IMG/VR virus record: IMGVR_UViG_3300035157_000332
Coordinates: 1-45,699 of that record
Direction: 5' to 3' (one strand)
DNA: 45,699 nucleotides
DNA from: a virus
The position numbers and the translations under genes were made by a program. The notes below the pieces were generated by a model. That model saw only the letters and a program-made list of their open reading frames with translations, had not been told where the DNA came from and did not search any database. Of the stretch, positions 8,498-17,053 are shown in pieces. Every line of letters starts with the position of its first letter. Position 1 is the first letter of the stretch.

Positions 8498-8955
8498 TGG
8501 ACTATTACCCTCCAGTAAACTCCTTCCCAAATAAGTTGGACACTTGCTCCTTTGACATCAAACACCAGAGGTGATGATATAACTCCAAATGTATTCTGGA
8601 ATTGTCGTCCGATAGGGTCCGTCAGAGTAACATTATTTATATCCCAACTAAACTTTACGTCAATAAACTCTATTACATCCCCAGATTTGGGAACTAATTG
8701 ATTATTGTAAAGCGGAAGGGTTAACGATATTGGACCTCCAGAGCTGTCCACCAAATAACGAAGGCTTGTTCCAAGAGTTTGATTTGAATTGATATATTCC
8801 CATCTAGCCCTAAAAACGTCAAATCCACCAGTAGTGGTTCCGTCATGAATGACGGCCATGTTCTTGTCAGTATCAATCGTCAGTTCACCCTGCGCCCCAG
8901 TGAAGAGAGCATGCTCAGCTGTAGTACCTCTTCGGAATTGAACCTGAGTTGTCAT
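8494..8955 (-). CDS. Tail-fibre protein with Mtd_N-type N-terminus
   Basis: A 153-aa protein in two parts. The first 45 residues (VQFRRGTTAEHALF, GAQGELTIDTDKN, AVIHDGTTTGG) match the N-terminal attachment domain found in many phage fibres and named after the major tropism determinant (Mtd_N). Residues about 60-153 form a beta-sandwich module (SLTLPLYNN, GDVIEFID, LTDPIGRQFQN, VQLIWEGVYWRV) also seen in the stand-alone protein at 3246-3569. It is likely a short fibre or spike whose N-terminus docks to the tail. Two late promoter boxes precede it, so it begins a transcription unit with the genes at 8497 and 8078. Confidence 0.85.
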   Translation of the reverse strand: MTTQVQFRRGTTAEHALFTGAQGELTIDTDKNMAVIHDGTTTGGFDVFRARWEYINSNQTLGTSLRYLVDSSGGPISLTLPLYNNQLVPKSGDVIEFIDVKFSWDINNVTLTDPIGRQFQNTFGVISSPLVFDVKGASVQLIWEGVYWRVIVQ

Positions 8956-8978
8956 CAGTGATTATTCGATACCAAGTA

Positions 8979-8997
8979 TATTTATGTTATATTTATC
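8979..8997 (-). promoter_or_regulatory. Tandem T4-like late promoter boxes
   Basis: The minus strand carries GATAAATA (8997-8990) and CATAAATA (8986-8979), two NATAAATA cores 11 bases apart. They sit directly after the TAA stop of the 1817-aa gene and 24-42 bases before the ATG at 8955. Confidence 0.65.
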
Positions 8998-11900
8998 TTA
9001 TATGATCCATCCATAAGATCTTGGTGGTGCAACTTGTATGCGTCTTGTCTCAGCATCACCAACATGTAGAATAACTCCACCTTCAGATACAAATCTCTGA
9101 TAAGGTGCAATAACCTTGGTTGTAATATCAATCTCAATTGGGCAATGTCCATCGTAACTGAAGGTACGGAGGACTCCTGCATTTGAGACAGAAGGTATGC
9201 GACCTGAACCAGTAAATGCCTTGACGATAAGAGGAACATTGTCCTCTTCGAAGACATCGATTCTTCCTGTACCCTCTTCGATCCTTGTGATACTGGAAGT
9301 AGATTCTCCAGAGAATTGTGCGGAACCTTCTCCAACATATCCTTTCCTTGTAAAGGATTCTGCACCTGATCCTCTGACCTCGACAGTGACATCTGTAACA
9401 ATGTTTCTGGCAACTGCCTGTCTTGCAACACCCAAGAAGTCGAAGATTGCAACATTCTCGACTGCAATTGTTCTGGATTCGGATGCATTGTTCCATGTGA
9501 AGAATGATCCAGTTCCAACTGTAACTCTTGTTCTTGGAGTATCTGCTGCACCAAATACATGTACAACTCCATAGAGTTCTGGAGAGAATGTAATTGTCTC
9601 TGCTGCACCAGAGAAGTTGTATAGATTTCCAAATCCTGAGTATGCTTCTGTATGTTTCTCGTCTGCAATACCAGAAACACCAAGATCGATTTGAGAAGTC
9701 CAGTCAAATGTGCGACGCTCAATACTGCTAACAAAGTTGAATAGATCTCCGAATCCAACTTCTGCGTATGTTGTTGCTTCCTCTGCACGACCCTTGAATG
9801 TAAAGAGACCGTCTGCAAGTGGTGCGACTCCAACACTTTCTGAAGCACCAGAGAATGCAAAGAGTGTACCAAATACAATCTCTCTTCTGACAACAACCTG
9901 ACTTGAAACACCACCAATAGAGAATAGTGCAGTAGTCTCGTCTGGGTTGACAGTGAAACTCTCTGAAGCACCACTGATGTTGAAGATACGTCCTTCTCCA
10001 ACAAAGTCCTTTGTAATACGTTCGGATGTATCGACATCGACGTAGATAGTACCAGAACCAATATTGTTTGGTGTGAATCTCTCGAATGCCTTTCCAGTAA
10101 TATCGACGAATACTGGTACTTCGTCTGGACTCCATACAACATTTTCTGTTGCCCTTGTGCCACCAATAGAGAATAGTAACTGTCTCTCTTCTGGATTGAA
10201 GGTAACACTTTCGGATGCACCACTGATATTGAAGATGCGTCCTTCTCCAATAAAGATTTTGGTACGAGAGAATGTAGATGTAACATCGACTGTTGCAGTA
10301 CCAGAACCAATCCAGTTTGGAATGTACTTGATACTTGCTGCACCAGACAGTTTGGATTCGATTGTGAATCTTTCGCTGAAGGTTTGTTTGAATGAACCAA
10401 ACCCTTTGAACACCATGTCTGCCTGGAATTCTGGCAAGACAAATGTGACACTCTCTGCTGCACCACTGATAGCAAATATACGACCTTCGCCAACCCATAC
10501 GTGGGATCTGGAAGATGTAGAAGCACCAAATATATCGACTTCGATTCTTGGTTGCTCTGCAAATGTGAGGATTGGTTCTGAAACTTCTCCACTGAAGAGA
10601 ATTTCTGCTTGACCAATCTCTCTGTATGTGGCACGAATATCTGCAAACTCTGTACCAAACTGGATATCTGCTGTGAATGCAGGTATCTTGACTGTGATTG
10701 CTTCGTCTGCTGCACCAATAGAGAACAGTCCACCAACACCAAAGTGAATATCGACGTTGACAACATCTGCAATACCACTGACGTAGATGTCTCCGAGTGG
10801 TTGTTCTGCGAATGTAAGTAGTGGATCTGCAATCTCTCCAAAGACTGTGAAGACACCAGATCCAATAATACCACCAAAGGTGAAGCTCTGTTTGACAGCA
10901 CCCTTGAGAACTGCGTCTGCTGTAAACTCTGGAAGTTTGAGAGTAATAGATTCTGCTGCACCACCAACAGAGAAGACCTGACCATCGCCTGTGTAAGCGT
11001 GTGTCCTGAGAAGATCTGCTTGACCGTATACTTCTGTACGACCAAATGGTTGTTCTGCGAATGTAAGTATTGCAGGACTTGCTGTTCCACGTACTTCTGT
11101 GTGAACCAGACCAGCAATAGCAATTGCACGACTCTCGTCGAGACGACCTGTAAAGTCGAATAGTGCTCCAAGTTCGAGTGGGTTGAATGTAACAGCTTCG
11201 ACTGCACCACTGAAGTTGAAGATCCGACCTTCGCCAGTCCAATGCTTCGTGATAAGTGGTACAACAGAAACGTTGAATATCTCTGTCTGAGATTGACCAA
11301 CCCAATCGTCTGTCTGTCTTTCGATTGCAGTACCAGAAAGATCGATATCGACAGTAAACTGTTCTGCAACAGTAAATCTCTGACTTCCGAATCCACCAAA
11401 TGTAAGATCTGCTTGGAATGCAGGTATGTCGATTGTAATCGCTTCTGCACTGCGACCAATAGAATATAGATTTCCAGATCCATGGAAGTGGAGACTGAAG
11501 TTCTCTGCTGCGTTTCCAGAAACGTCGATAGTAACGAATCTGTAGTTGTCTGATACAACTGCCTCTTGACAAGTACCAGATAGTTCCATATGAGCAGAAC
11601 CTTCTTCTGCTGTGATGAACTTGAGATCTGTGTAACCACCAGCAAACTTGAATAATGGTGGTGTTGTTGGAGGAATAACAAGAGTACATTCTGATGCACC
11701 ACTCCAAGTCCAAAGTGTTGGATCGTTGGTAACCCACTGAGGTGGTACACGAACTGCTGCATCGGAACGAATCTTGATCGCATGTTCCCAAGGAATCGGA
11801 TCCGATACGAAGATCTTGGTCTGTGAAGGTGCTGATAGAGAAACAAAACTGACAAGTTTTCCAAATGGGTATTCGGAAACTTTTGTTCTGATAGAACTGA

Positions 11901-14451
11901 TTGTGGATGTGAATCCATAATCCTCTCTTACCGTTGCACCAGGATCTGTGATAAATCCACAGTCGTGGACTGTTGTTGCTCCAGTGGTGAGCCAAGGATC
12001 GATCTCGTATGTCTGACCAAGAGGTATGGTTGCAACAACACCATTGAGACCAATTCTGATAATAGAAGTTGGTGATGTACCAGAGATATTCTGACTTGGT
12101 GTGATCTCGGTGATAGTACCGACACCAGGTAGACTTGCATAATCTCTGTACTGATATAGATTCTCAGAAGAATCATTGTAAGAGTAAGTTCTTCTATTCT
12201 CTGTACCAACAAGAGTAGGTAGAACACCTGTGCCTTCATAAGCAAAGGATCTAAGTACAGGTTCTGCTGTTCCATTAGATGCCCATAGAGTACCAAAGGC
12301 ATTCCAGTTAGGTGCGAATCTAACGTCAGCAACACCCCTGATTGGGAATAGAGCCTGTTTCTCATCTGGGTTGAAGGATACAGATTCAACTGCACCACCA
12401 ATCTTGTAGATCTGACCTTCACCAACGTAATCAAATACACGTGAAGCTTCAGCGTATACAATACTGAATGCACGACCTTCACCTGTGTATGGTCTAGTAA
12501 CACTGTAAGTAGCAGCACCAGTAACATCAATCGGAATAAATCCTTCCCACTGTGGGTTAATACGTACCCACGTTGCAGAACGAATCTTGATAGATGCATC
12601 GAATGTCTTCTCTGCAACAAATCCTTTGGTTTGTGATGTATGTGTATTGCTGGTATATTGGAAACCACCAAAAGGATAATTCCAGATTGTCTGGGCAATA
12701 TATCCCCAATCAATAGGTCCATTGAACCCTTCAGAAACCAGACCATAATCAAAGGTTGCACCTGGTGTGAAGTTAGATACAAGTGAGATTGTGTAGTCTG
12801 GATCTACTACCGCAACAACACCAACATTGATTCTTACAACAGATCCTGTAGATGTACCTGAGAGGATCGTATTTGTATTGATCTCCTCGACAGTAGCAGT
12901 TCCTGGTAATGGACCGAAGTCTTCATAACCAAATGGTAAGATAGAACTATCGTTGTAATCCCAAGTAACTCTCTCAGCATATGCATCTCCAGTGAAGACT
13001 GGAATGACACCAAATGGTTGCTCACCAAATGATCTCTTAACGTTGGAGACTTCACCTTTGACATCAACAACACCAGAACCTCTCCAGTTAGGTACGAAGT
13101 TGACCTTAACGTTAGATTGAAGTGGAGCGAGAGTACCAGTACCAACGTAGTCTGTAGTGACACTTTCTTCACCACCACCAATTTTGTATAGATTACCAGA
13201 ACCTTCATAGGTAAAGGTAAATGTCTCGTCTGCCCTAGAGAAGTTGAATAGTACACCAGATCCAATCTCAGTGACAGCAGTTCTCTCTGCAAGAGTACCA
13301 GCAACAAGATTCCTGACGAATCCAATCCATTTCGGTTTGGTTCTTCCTCTACCTTTACCAAATACTTTAACTTCACCAGTACCAATCCAATTAGGTACAA
13401 AGTTAACTTTAGCAGTACCCTTGACTTGACCGAGACCGTATGGATATAGAGTACCAGTGATACTAAGAAGACCCCAGTCAAGGTTGGTTGTCTTACCAAC
13501 AGACACTGGAGCATGTTCAATCGAGTTTGTAAACGTACCCGAATGAGGTGCAATCTGATATCCACTAGGATCTACAGTTGCAGTTATTGTAGGATTAATT
13601 TGTACTACAGAACCAGTACTTACACCTGACAGTACTTGGTTTGTAGTAATGATTTGATAGGACTGTATCGGAATCGTTCCGTAGTCCTCATATTCGAATG
13701 GAACAACAGCAGAATTATTATATGCGTATGTTCTTCTGTTATCTTCGCTACTAATATTAGGTAGAGTACCTGAACCCTCAAATCCAAATGTACGCTTAAT
13801 ATCTGAGACTTCTCCTGAAATCTGGGCTGTACCTGATCCCACCCAGTTAGGTCTGAAGGAAACCCCTGCGTTACTCTTAAATCTGAATAGTCCTTTGGAC
13901 TCAATTGAAATACTTCTAGTAACTGCACCAGCACCAAGCTTGTACAGTTCACCTTCACCAGATTCTTTCTTAGAGAAAGCTTCCGTTGTGAGGGACTGGA
14001 TCCCAAACAACCCGAAGAATTCGAGGTCTGGAACCCAGTGTGTAACCGCACTACCTGATACTCGTACCGTACCTTGAACGATCCAAGGAGCAGACAGACG
14101 ATAGTAACTACCGACCATCTCAAAGACAGTACCTGTACCAACCCATGCATGTAGAACTGTCCACGTTGTAGCAGTCTTCGGTCTAACAAAACCGTAAGGT
14201 CGGACAGTATCTGTGTAAATTATTCTACCCCAATCATCTACTTCGACAGCTTCTACGTCGTTGATAGATCCACCATCTATGATGGTTGTGGGTGTTAATG
14301 CTAATGAATTTAAACCGTAGTCGAGTTGTATAAACTCCTCAACACATGAAGGATTCCATGAATATGAATGTCTCTCGCCACTAAAAATACGCAACGCAAA
14401 ACTAGACCCATAAGGTCCGTCTATACCAGTTGTATAGATGTGCGTTGCCAT
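8998..14451 (-). CDS. Giant repetitive virion structural protein (1817 aa)
   Basis: The protein starts MATHIYTTGIDGPYGSSFALRIF and consists mostly of diverged beta-strand repeats. The common core is an aromatic or hydrophobic residue, G-E/T/S-G, x-I/L-F/Y, a short strand, then SGA-A/S-ES-(V/I)T, usually followed by about 15-25 variable residues. Copies include GEGRIFNISGASESVTF, GDGQVFSVGGAAESITL and GFGNLYNFSGAAETITF. Another recurring element is FAEQP(F/L)G. There are no membrane spans and almost no Cys. Such a protein is likely an elongated fibre or tail-surface sheath; I assign no enzymatic role. A SD (GGAGGGTAA) precedes the ATG and an intrinsic terminator lies just upstream. No late box lies between them, so expression may depend on read-through. 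The 3' two-thirds has unusual codon choice (separate entry). Confidence 0.9.
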   Translation of the reverse strand: MATHIYTTGIDGPYGSSFALRIFSGERHSYSWNPSCVEEFIQLDYGLNSLALTPTTIIDGGSINDVEAVEVDDWGRIIYTDTVRPYGFVRPKTATTWTVLHAWVGTGTVFEMVGSYYRLSAPWIVQGTVRVSGSAVTHWVPDLEFFGLFGIQSLTTEAFSKKESGEGELYKLGAGAVTRSISIESKGLFRFKSNAGVSFRPNWVGSGTAQISGEVSDIKRTFGFEGSGTLPNISSEDNRRTYAYNNSAVVPFEYEDYGTIPIQSYQIITTNQVLSGVSTGSVVQINPTITATVDPSGYQIAPHSGTFTNSIEHAPVSVGKTTNLDWGLLSITGTLYPYGLGQVKGTAKVNFVPNWIGTGEVKVFGKGRGRTKPKWIGFVRNLVAGTLAERTAVTEIGSGVLFNFSRADETFTFTYEGSGNLYKIGGGEESVTTDYVGTGTLAPLQSNVKVNFVPNWRGSGVVDVKGEVSNVKRSFGEQPFGVIPVFTGDAYAERVTWDYNDSSILPFGYEDFGPLPGTATVEEINTNTILSGTSTGSVVRINVGVVAVVDPDYTISLVSNFTPGATFDYGLVSEGFNGPIDWGYIAQTIWNYPFGGFQYTSNTHTSQTKGFVAEKTFDASIKIRSATWVRINPQWEGFIPIDVTGAATYSVTRPYTGEGRAFSIVYAEASRVFDYVGEGQIYKIGGAVESVSFNPDEKQALFPIRGVADVRFAPNWNAFGTLWASNGTAEPVLRSFAYEGTGVLPTLVGTENRRTYSYNDSSENLYQYRDYASLPGVGTITEITPSQNISGTSPTSIIRIGLNGVVATIPLGQTYEIDPWLTTGATTVHDCGFITDPGATVREDYGFTSTISSIRTKVSEYPFGKLVSFVSLSAPSQTKIFVSDPIPWEHAIKIRSDAAVRVPPQWVTNDPTLWTWSGASECTLVIPPTTPPLFKFAGGYTDLKFITAEEGSAHMELSGTCQEAVVSDNYRFVTIDVSGNAAENFSLHFHGSGNLYSIGRSAEAITIDIPAFQADLTFGGFGSQRFTVAEQFTVDIDLSGTAIERQTDDWVGQSQTEIFNVSVVPLITKHWTGEGRIFNFSGAVEAVTFNPLELGALFDFTGRLDESRAIAIAGLVHTEVRGTASPAILTFAEQPFGRTEVYGQADLLRTHAYTGDGQVFSVGGAAESITLKLPEFTADAVLKGAVKQSFTFGGIIGSGVFTVFGEIADPLLTFAEQPLGDIYVSGIADVVNVDIHFGVGGLFSIGAADEAITVKIPAFTADIQFGTEFADIRATYREIGQAEILFSGEVSEPILTFAEQPRIEVDIFGASTSSRSHVWVGEGRIFAISGAAESVTFVLPEFQADMVFKGFGSFKQTFSERFTIESKLSGAASIKYIPNWIGSGTATVDVTSTFSRTKIFIGEGRIFNISGASESVTFNPEERQLLFSIGGTRATENVVWSPDEVPVFVDITGKAFERFTPNNIGSGTIYVDVDTSERITKDFVGEGRIFNISGASESFTVNPDETTALFSIGGVSSQVVVRREIVFGTLFAFSGASESVGVAPLADGLFTFKGRAEEATTYAEVGFGDLFNFVSSIERRTFDWTSQIDLGVSGIADEKHTEAYSGFGNLYNFSGAAETITFSPELYGVVHVFGAADTPRTRVTVGTGSFFTWNNASESRTIAVENVAIFDFLGVARQAVARNIVTDVTVEVRGSGAESFTRKGYVGEGSAQFSGESTSSITRIEEGTGRIDVFEEDNVPLIVKAFTGSGRIPSVSNAGVLRTFSYDGHCPIEIDITTKVIAPYQRFVSEGGVILHVGDAETRRIQVAPPRSYGWII
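9137..12162 (-). other. Coding block almost devoid of stop trinucleotides in all three same-strand frames
   Basis: Reading the minus strand, I find only four TAA/TAG/TGA trinucleotides in any frame across these 3 kb: three clustered near 9702-9730 and one at 11928-11930. From 9731 to 11927 I find none. The true frame is residues about 763-1771 of the 1817-aa protein. The other two frames are consequently open for 978 and 755 codons. The 5' part of the same gene (12.17-14.45 kb) has ordinary out-of-frame stops. In this block codons before GA-starting codons end in C or A rather than T (for example GTC GAT rather than GTT GAT). Confidence 0.8.
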
Positions 14452-14463
14452 TTACCCTCCACT

Positions 14464-14496
14464 AAAATAAAAAGGGGATCCAGTACTGAATCCCCT
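14464..14496 (-). terminator. Intrinsic terminator between 462-aa and 1817-aa genes
   Basis: On the minus strand a hairpin GGGGAT ... ATCCCC (arms 14490-14495 and 14474-14479), whose loop contains a further CAG/CTG pairing, is followed by a T-rich run (TTTTTATTTT). It ends transcription of the gene at 14527-15915, or attenuates it. Confidence 0.75.
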
Positions 14497-14526
14497 CACA
14501 CATAATAATGAAATCAATTGAATTAA

Positions 14527-15915
14527 TCAGTCTAGGCTGACGTTCAGAGTTACTTTGATCTGGTCACCAGCGTTTTGAATAGCGTAAGGACCATTTGTGA
14601 ACCTTTCAGCGAAGAATATCGCATCATAGAGTGTCACAGAACCTGTACCATCAAGTGCTTTAGTAGTCGTGAAGGTGTTTGCATCAGGTGTCTCAAATAC
14701 AATGTAAGTACCAGCAGTAGTTGTGGTATTACCTGTTCCCTGATCGATATAAACTGCGTCGCCTGGTTCTAGACCATGACCTGTAGCAGTTACTTTACTG
14801 AAGTCAAACTTAACAACGTCATTACCGTTAGAAGTCTGAATGTTCTCAATAAGAACGTTATTGAGGAATACAGTTACTGTTCCATCTGCATCGTCTGTTT
14901 CGTAATCGATACCAGTAATAACTGTGTTGGCATCGATACCGTTAGGTGTAGTTGTCTGAGAAACTCTCATTCCAAGAGCAAGATCCTCAGCAACGTTTGC
15001 TTGGAATACCAAGTCGCCACTAACAGCACCACCGTTTGCCTTACTTAGATAAACTGTAGTACCAACGATTCCAGTAACACGTGCTCCCTGAGCAACGTTA
15101 GTTCCTGTAACACGCTGATTAACAGCAATTCCAGTTGTAGATGTAACAACAACTTCGAACTCACCAGCAGTACCAGTAGAAGCAGTAGTTGCAGCAACAG
15201 CAGCAAGAGTAATATAGTTGTTACCGATAGTTCCCCTTACACCAGACTTAGAAATCTGTGTTCCAGCAGCAGCAGTACCAGCATCAGCCACACCATGAAT
15301 GGTTGTAGGCATGTTGTTAGCACGTGAGAGGAAATAACCGTATACGTTACCAGCAGGACCATCAAAGGTGAATGTTTGCTCAGGATAAGAAGCAGTTGTT
15401 CTACCTCTACCAAAACTCAATGGTTGTGCAGTGAAGTTACCAGTGTTCTTAACACTTAGGTTAAGTGTAGTACCATCAATGTCAACAACATATGCACCAG
15501 TGCCGACAGATCCACCAGTAACATAGTCACCCTTTTTAATACCTGTGTTAGAAGCAACCGTAACTAGGTATGTTCCAGATGTACCATCACCATTAGTTGT
15601 TGTAACAGCAGTTGGTTCAGTCTCGATTCCCCAACGGTTACCGTTCAGTAAGATACCATATTGCTGTGCATAATCCTGATCAGTTCTATTGTTAATGATT
15701 CCAGGATAACCTGTAGTAGGTCCTGAACCGTAACCGTTAGTATTGTTATCGGTATATGGTTCGAAATATCTTGTTTGAGAGGGAGTATCACTCTCAGCAG
15801 GATATGTATCTGTAGTGAACAACTTAAGAATAAGGTTCCTAGGGATATTCTGTGAATAATTCAGCAGATTCCTTAGAGAATCAATTTCGCCGTTGTCGGT
15901 GACTAAGAGTGCCAT
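14527..15915 (-). CDS. Cyanophage-type virion structural protein (462 aa)
   Basis: The N-terminus MALLVTDNGEIDSLRNLLNY is of a type I associate with structural proteins of T4-like marine phages. Residues about 100-165 and 230-295 hold two related beta modules with the pattern VTVASNTGIKKGDYVTG and VVVTSTTGIAVNQRVTG, each followed by a Gly-x-Val-Val/Thr-x-Ile strand and T-LNLS/T-VYLS. The C-terminal part has GHGLEPGDAVYID and an end FAERFTNGPYAIQNAGDQ. No transmembrane segment or catalytic motif is seen. Two exact late boxes precede it and a terminator follows, so it may form a single-gene unit, consistent with a protein needed in high copy. Its location in the virion is unknown. Confidence 0.85.
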   Translation of the reverse strand: MALLVTDNGEIDSLRNLLNYSQNIPRNLILKLFTTDTYPAESDTPSQTRYFEPYTDNNTNGYGSGPTTGYPGIINNRTDQDYAQQYGILLNGNRWGIETEPTAVTTTNGDGTSGTYLVTVASNTGIKKGDYVTGGSVGTGAYVVDIDGTTLNLSVKNTGNFTAQPLSFGRGRTTASYPEQTFTFDGPAGNVYGYFLSRANNMPTTIHGVADAGTAAAGTQISKSGVRGTIGNNYITLAAVAATTASTGTAGEFEVVVTSTTGIAVNQRVTGTNVAQGARVTGIVGTTVYLSKANGGAVSGDLVFQANVAEDLALGMRVSQTTTPNGIDANTVITGIDYETDDADGTVTVFLNNVLIENIQTSNGNDVVKFDFSKVTATGHGLEPGDAVYIDQGTGNTTTTAGTYIVFETPDANTFTTTKALDGTGSVTLYDAIFFAERFTNGPYAIQNAGDQIKVTLNVSLD

Positions 15916-15952
15916 TGTTTTCCTCTGTCCTAATTACGTTGCTATGTATGAT

Positions 15953-15977
15953 TATTTATAACCACCAATTATTTATA
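15953..15977 (-). promoter_or_regulatory. Tandem T4-like late promoter boxes
   Basis: The minus strand carries two exact TATAAATA boxes, at 15977-15970 and 15960-15953. The first contains the TAA stop of the upstream gene. They lie 38-55 bases before the ATG at 15915. Confidence 0.75.
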
Positions 15978-16692
15978 ATTTTATCCTCAATGCAACACTA
16001 GCCTTACTTATGTTCAGGACATGGTTTACATTGAATCTAAAAATGTCTCCAGCATTAACTGTGGTGTTCCAAGTCGAAAGATTATCATCCTTCGCCTTTA
16101 TTTCTGTACTGGTATTTAGAATACCTAATTTTGGTGTTTCTGTTCCTGTTATCGAAGTGAAGTTAGGATAATCATCATAAGCACACTTCAATATATCTAT
16201 TTCAATATTACCTGCGATGTCTGCTACTAGAATCCAAGACTCGATAGTACCAGTGACATCTATTGCCATATCACCCTTTGGTCCAATTGCCATTGGGAAT
16301 GATCCAGCATCAATAACAAAATTCAAAGTTCTGGTTAAATCTGCCGTAGTAACTAAGGCAACACCAGAAAATTTTTGACCAGCAGTAGGTGGAGTAGTAA
16401 AAACAATCTGATCATTAGAAACAATGTAGTCTGTATTTGGTTTAAGAACTACGTCATTAATAGAGATCAACAATTGTTGTTCATCTATTGGTGTATAAGG
16501 AGATCCATTAACAGAAAGACTGAATTGATCTTCTACACCATCAAATCCACCAGATATATCATCAAGTATTAGGTTTGTATACTGTGTAGACTTGGTTGGA
16601 ATTTGATAATTGACATCCAAGTTATACGCAGGGTTCTCTCTCAGAGCAACACTATGTTGCTGAGATCCAACTCTAACGGTATACTCTGCCAT
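15973..16692 (-). CDS. Fibre-type virion protein with two fibre modules
   Basis: A 239-aa protein. Residues about 40-115 form a beta module: DDISGGFDGVEDQFSLSVNG, then LLISINDVVLKPNTDYIV, then IVFTTPPTAGQKF. The same module recurs near the end of the gp7-position protein (TGGF...FVLVD, LTITLDGIIQEPGSSY, ITFSSPPLG), where it reads as a receptor-like or joint domain. Residues about 125-239 match a C-terminal fibre domain common in phages (GTIESWILVADIAGNIEIDI, WNTTVNAGDIFRFNV, VALRIKL). The ATG at 16692 shares a base with the TGA of the upstream gene (TGATG), so the two are translationally coupled. It is likely a short fibre or spike component. Confidence 0.85.
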   Translation of the reverse strand: MAEYTVRVGSQQHSVALRENPAYNLDVNYQIPTKSTQYTNLILDDISGGFDGVEDQFSLSVNGSPYTPIDEQQLLISINDVVLKPNTDYIVSNDQIVFTTPPTAGQKFSGVALVTTADLTRTLNFVIDAGSFPMAIGPKGDMAIDVTGTIESWILVADIAGNIEIDILKCAYDDYPNFTSITGTETPKLGILNTSTEIKAKDDNLSTWNTTVNAGDIFRFNVNHVLNISKASVALRIKL

Positions 16693-17027
16693 CAGGATGA
16701 TACTCCAGGATTAACTTCTACTAATCCTTCAATAACTCTTGTCTTGTATCCTGTTGGAGCAGTCAAGAGAATATCATAAACATATCTTCTACGGTCTAAA
16801 GCACCTGTTTCTGTACTATTCATAGATATGCCAATCTCACCAGCAGTTCGATTGACAAATACCAAAGGTACAGACACGCTAGTAGAACTAGTGTAGCTTG
16901 TTTTAAAAGCTGCTTCACCAGTATATCCTGTCATGTTGAGTGGCGTACCATCTTTATTAGTAATAAAGAAAGTCACGTCATAGTTAGCATGACGGTCAAC
17001 GACTATATTTACAGGTATCGCTGCCAT
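16692..17027 (-). CDS. Ig-like baseplate/tail accessory protein (BppU-N-like)
   Basis: A 111-aa protein with the pattern of small Ig-like phage proteins that sit under fibres: VNIVVDRHANYDVTFFIT, DGTPLNMTGYTGEAAFK, then a middle strand GEIGISMNSTET, RRRYVYDILLTAPTGY and VIEGLVEVNP. This arrangement resembles the N-terminal domain of baseplate upper proteins and capsid-decoration Ig folds. A late promoter variant lies 19-26 bases upstream. Its coupling to the fibre-type protein at 15973-16692 suggests it attaches or chaperones that fibre. The family assignment rests on pattern only. Confidence 0.75.
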   Translation of the reverse strand: MAAIPVNIVVDRHANYDVTFFITNKDGTPLNMTGYTGEAAFKTSYTSSTSVSVPLVFVNRTAGEIGISMNSTETGALDRRRYVYDILLTAPTGYKTRVIEGLVEVNPGVSS

Positions 17028-17045
17028 TAGACTCTAGAATTTCTT

Positions 17046-17053
17046 TTATTTAG
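17046..17053 (-). promoter_or_regulatory. Late promoter variant CTAAATAA
   Basis: The minus strand reads CTAAATAA, and the TAA stop of the 71-aa gene forms its last three bases. It lies 19 bases before the ATG at 17027. Confidence 0.45.

Noticed and set aside
8498-8530. Upstream ATG at 8530 for the Gly-linker protein
   Set aside because: It overlaps the previous gene by 37 bases, whereas the ATG at 8497 has an ATGA junction and strong GGAGGG SD.
8494-8955. Possible diversity-generating retroelement target, because of the Mtd_N domain
   Set aside because: No reverse transcriptase, template repeat or variable C-type-lectin end is present; Mtd_N domains occur in many ordinary fibres.
10064-10612. 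Plus-strand open frame of 182 codons (and others, such as 32803-33309)
   Set aside because: They are antisense to well-supported genes, have no SD or promoter, and show compositions typical of reversed codons.
8982-11918. A 978-codon open frame on the minus strand overlapping the 1817-aa gene
   Set aside because: Its product is Ser/Leu/Gln/His-rich and repetitive without domain-like segments, and its openness follows from the general lack of stop trinucleotides. The true frame has SD, repeats and family-like motifs.
9728-11995. A 755-codon open frame in the third minus-strand frame
   Set aside because: The product is dominated by Arg, Cys, Trp, Ser and Tyr, as expected for a shifted reading of the repeat gene. 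No start signals were found. Kept only as part of the stop-void finding.
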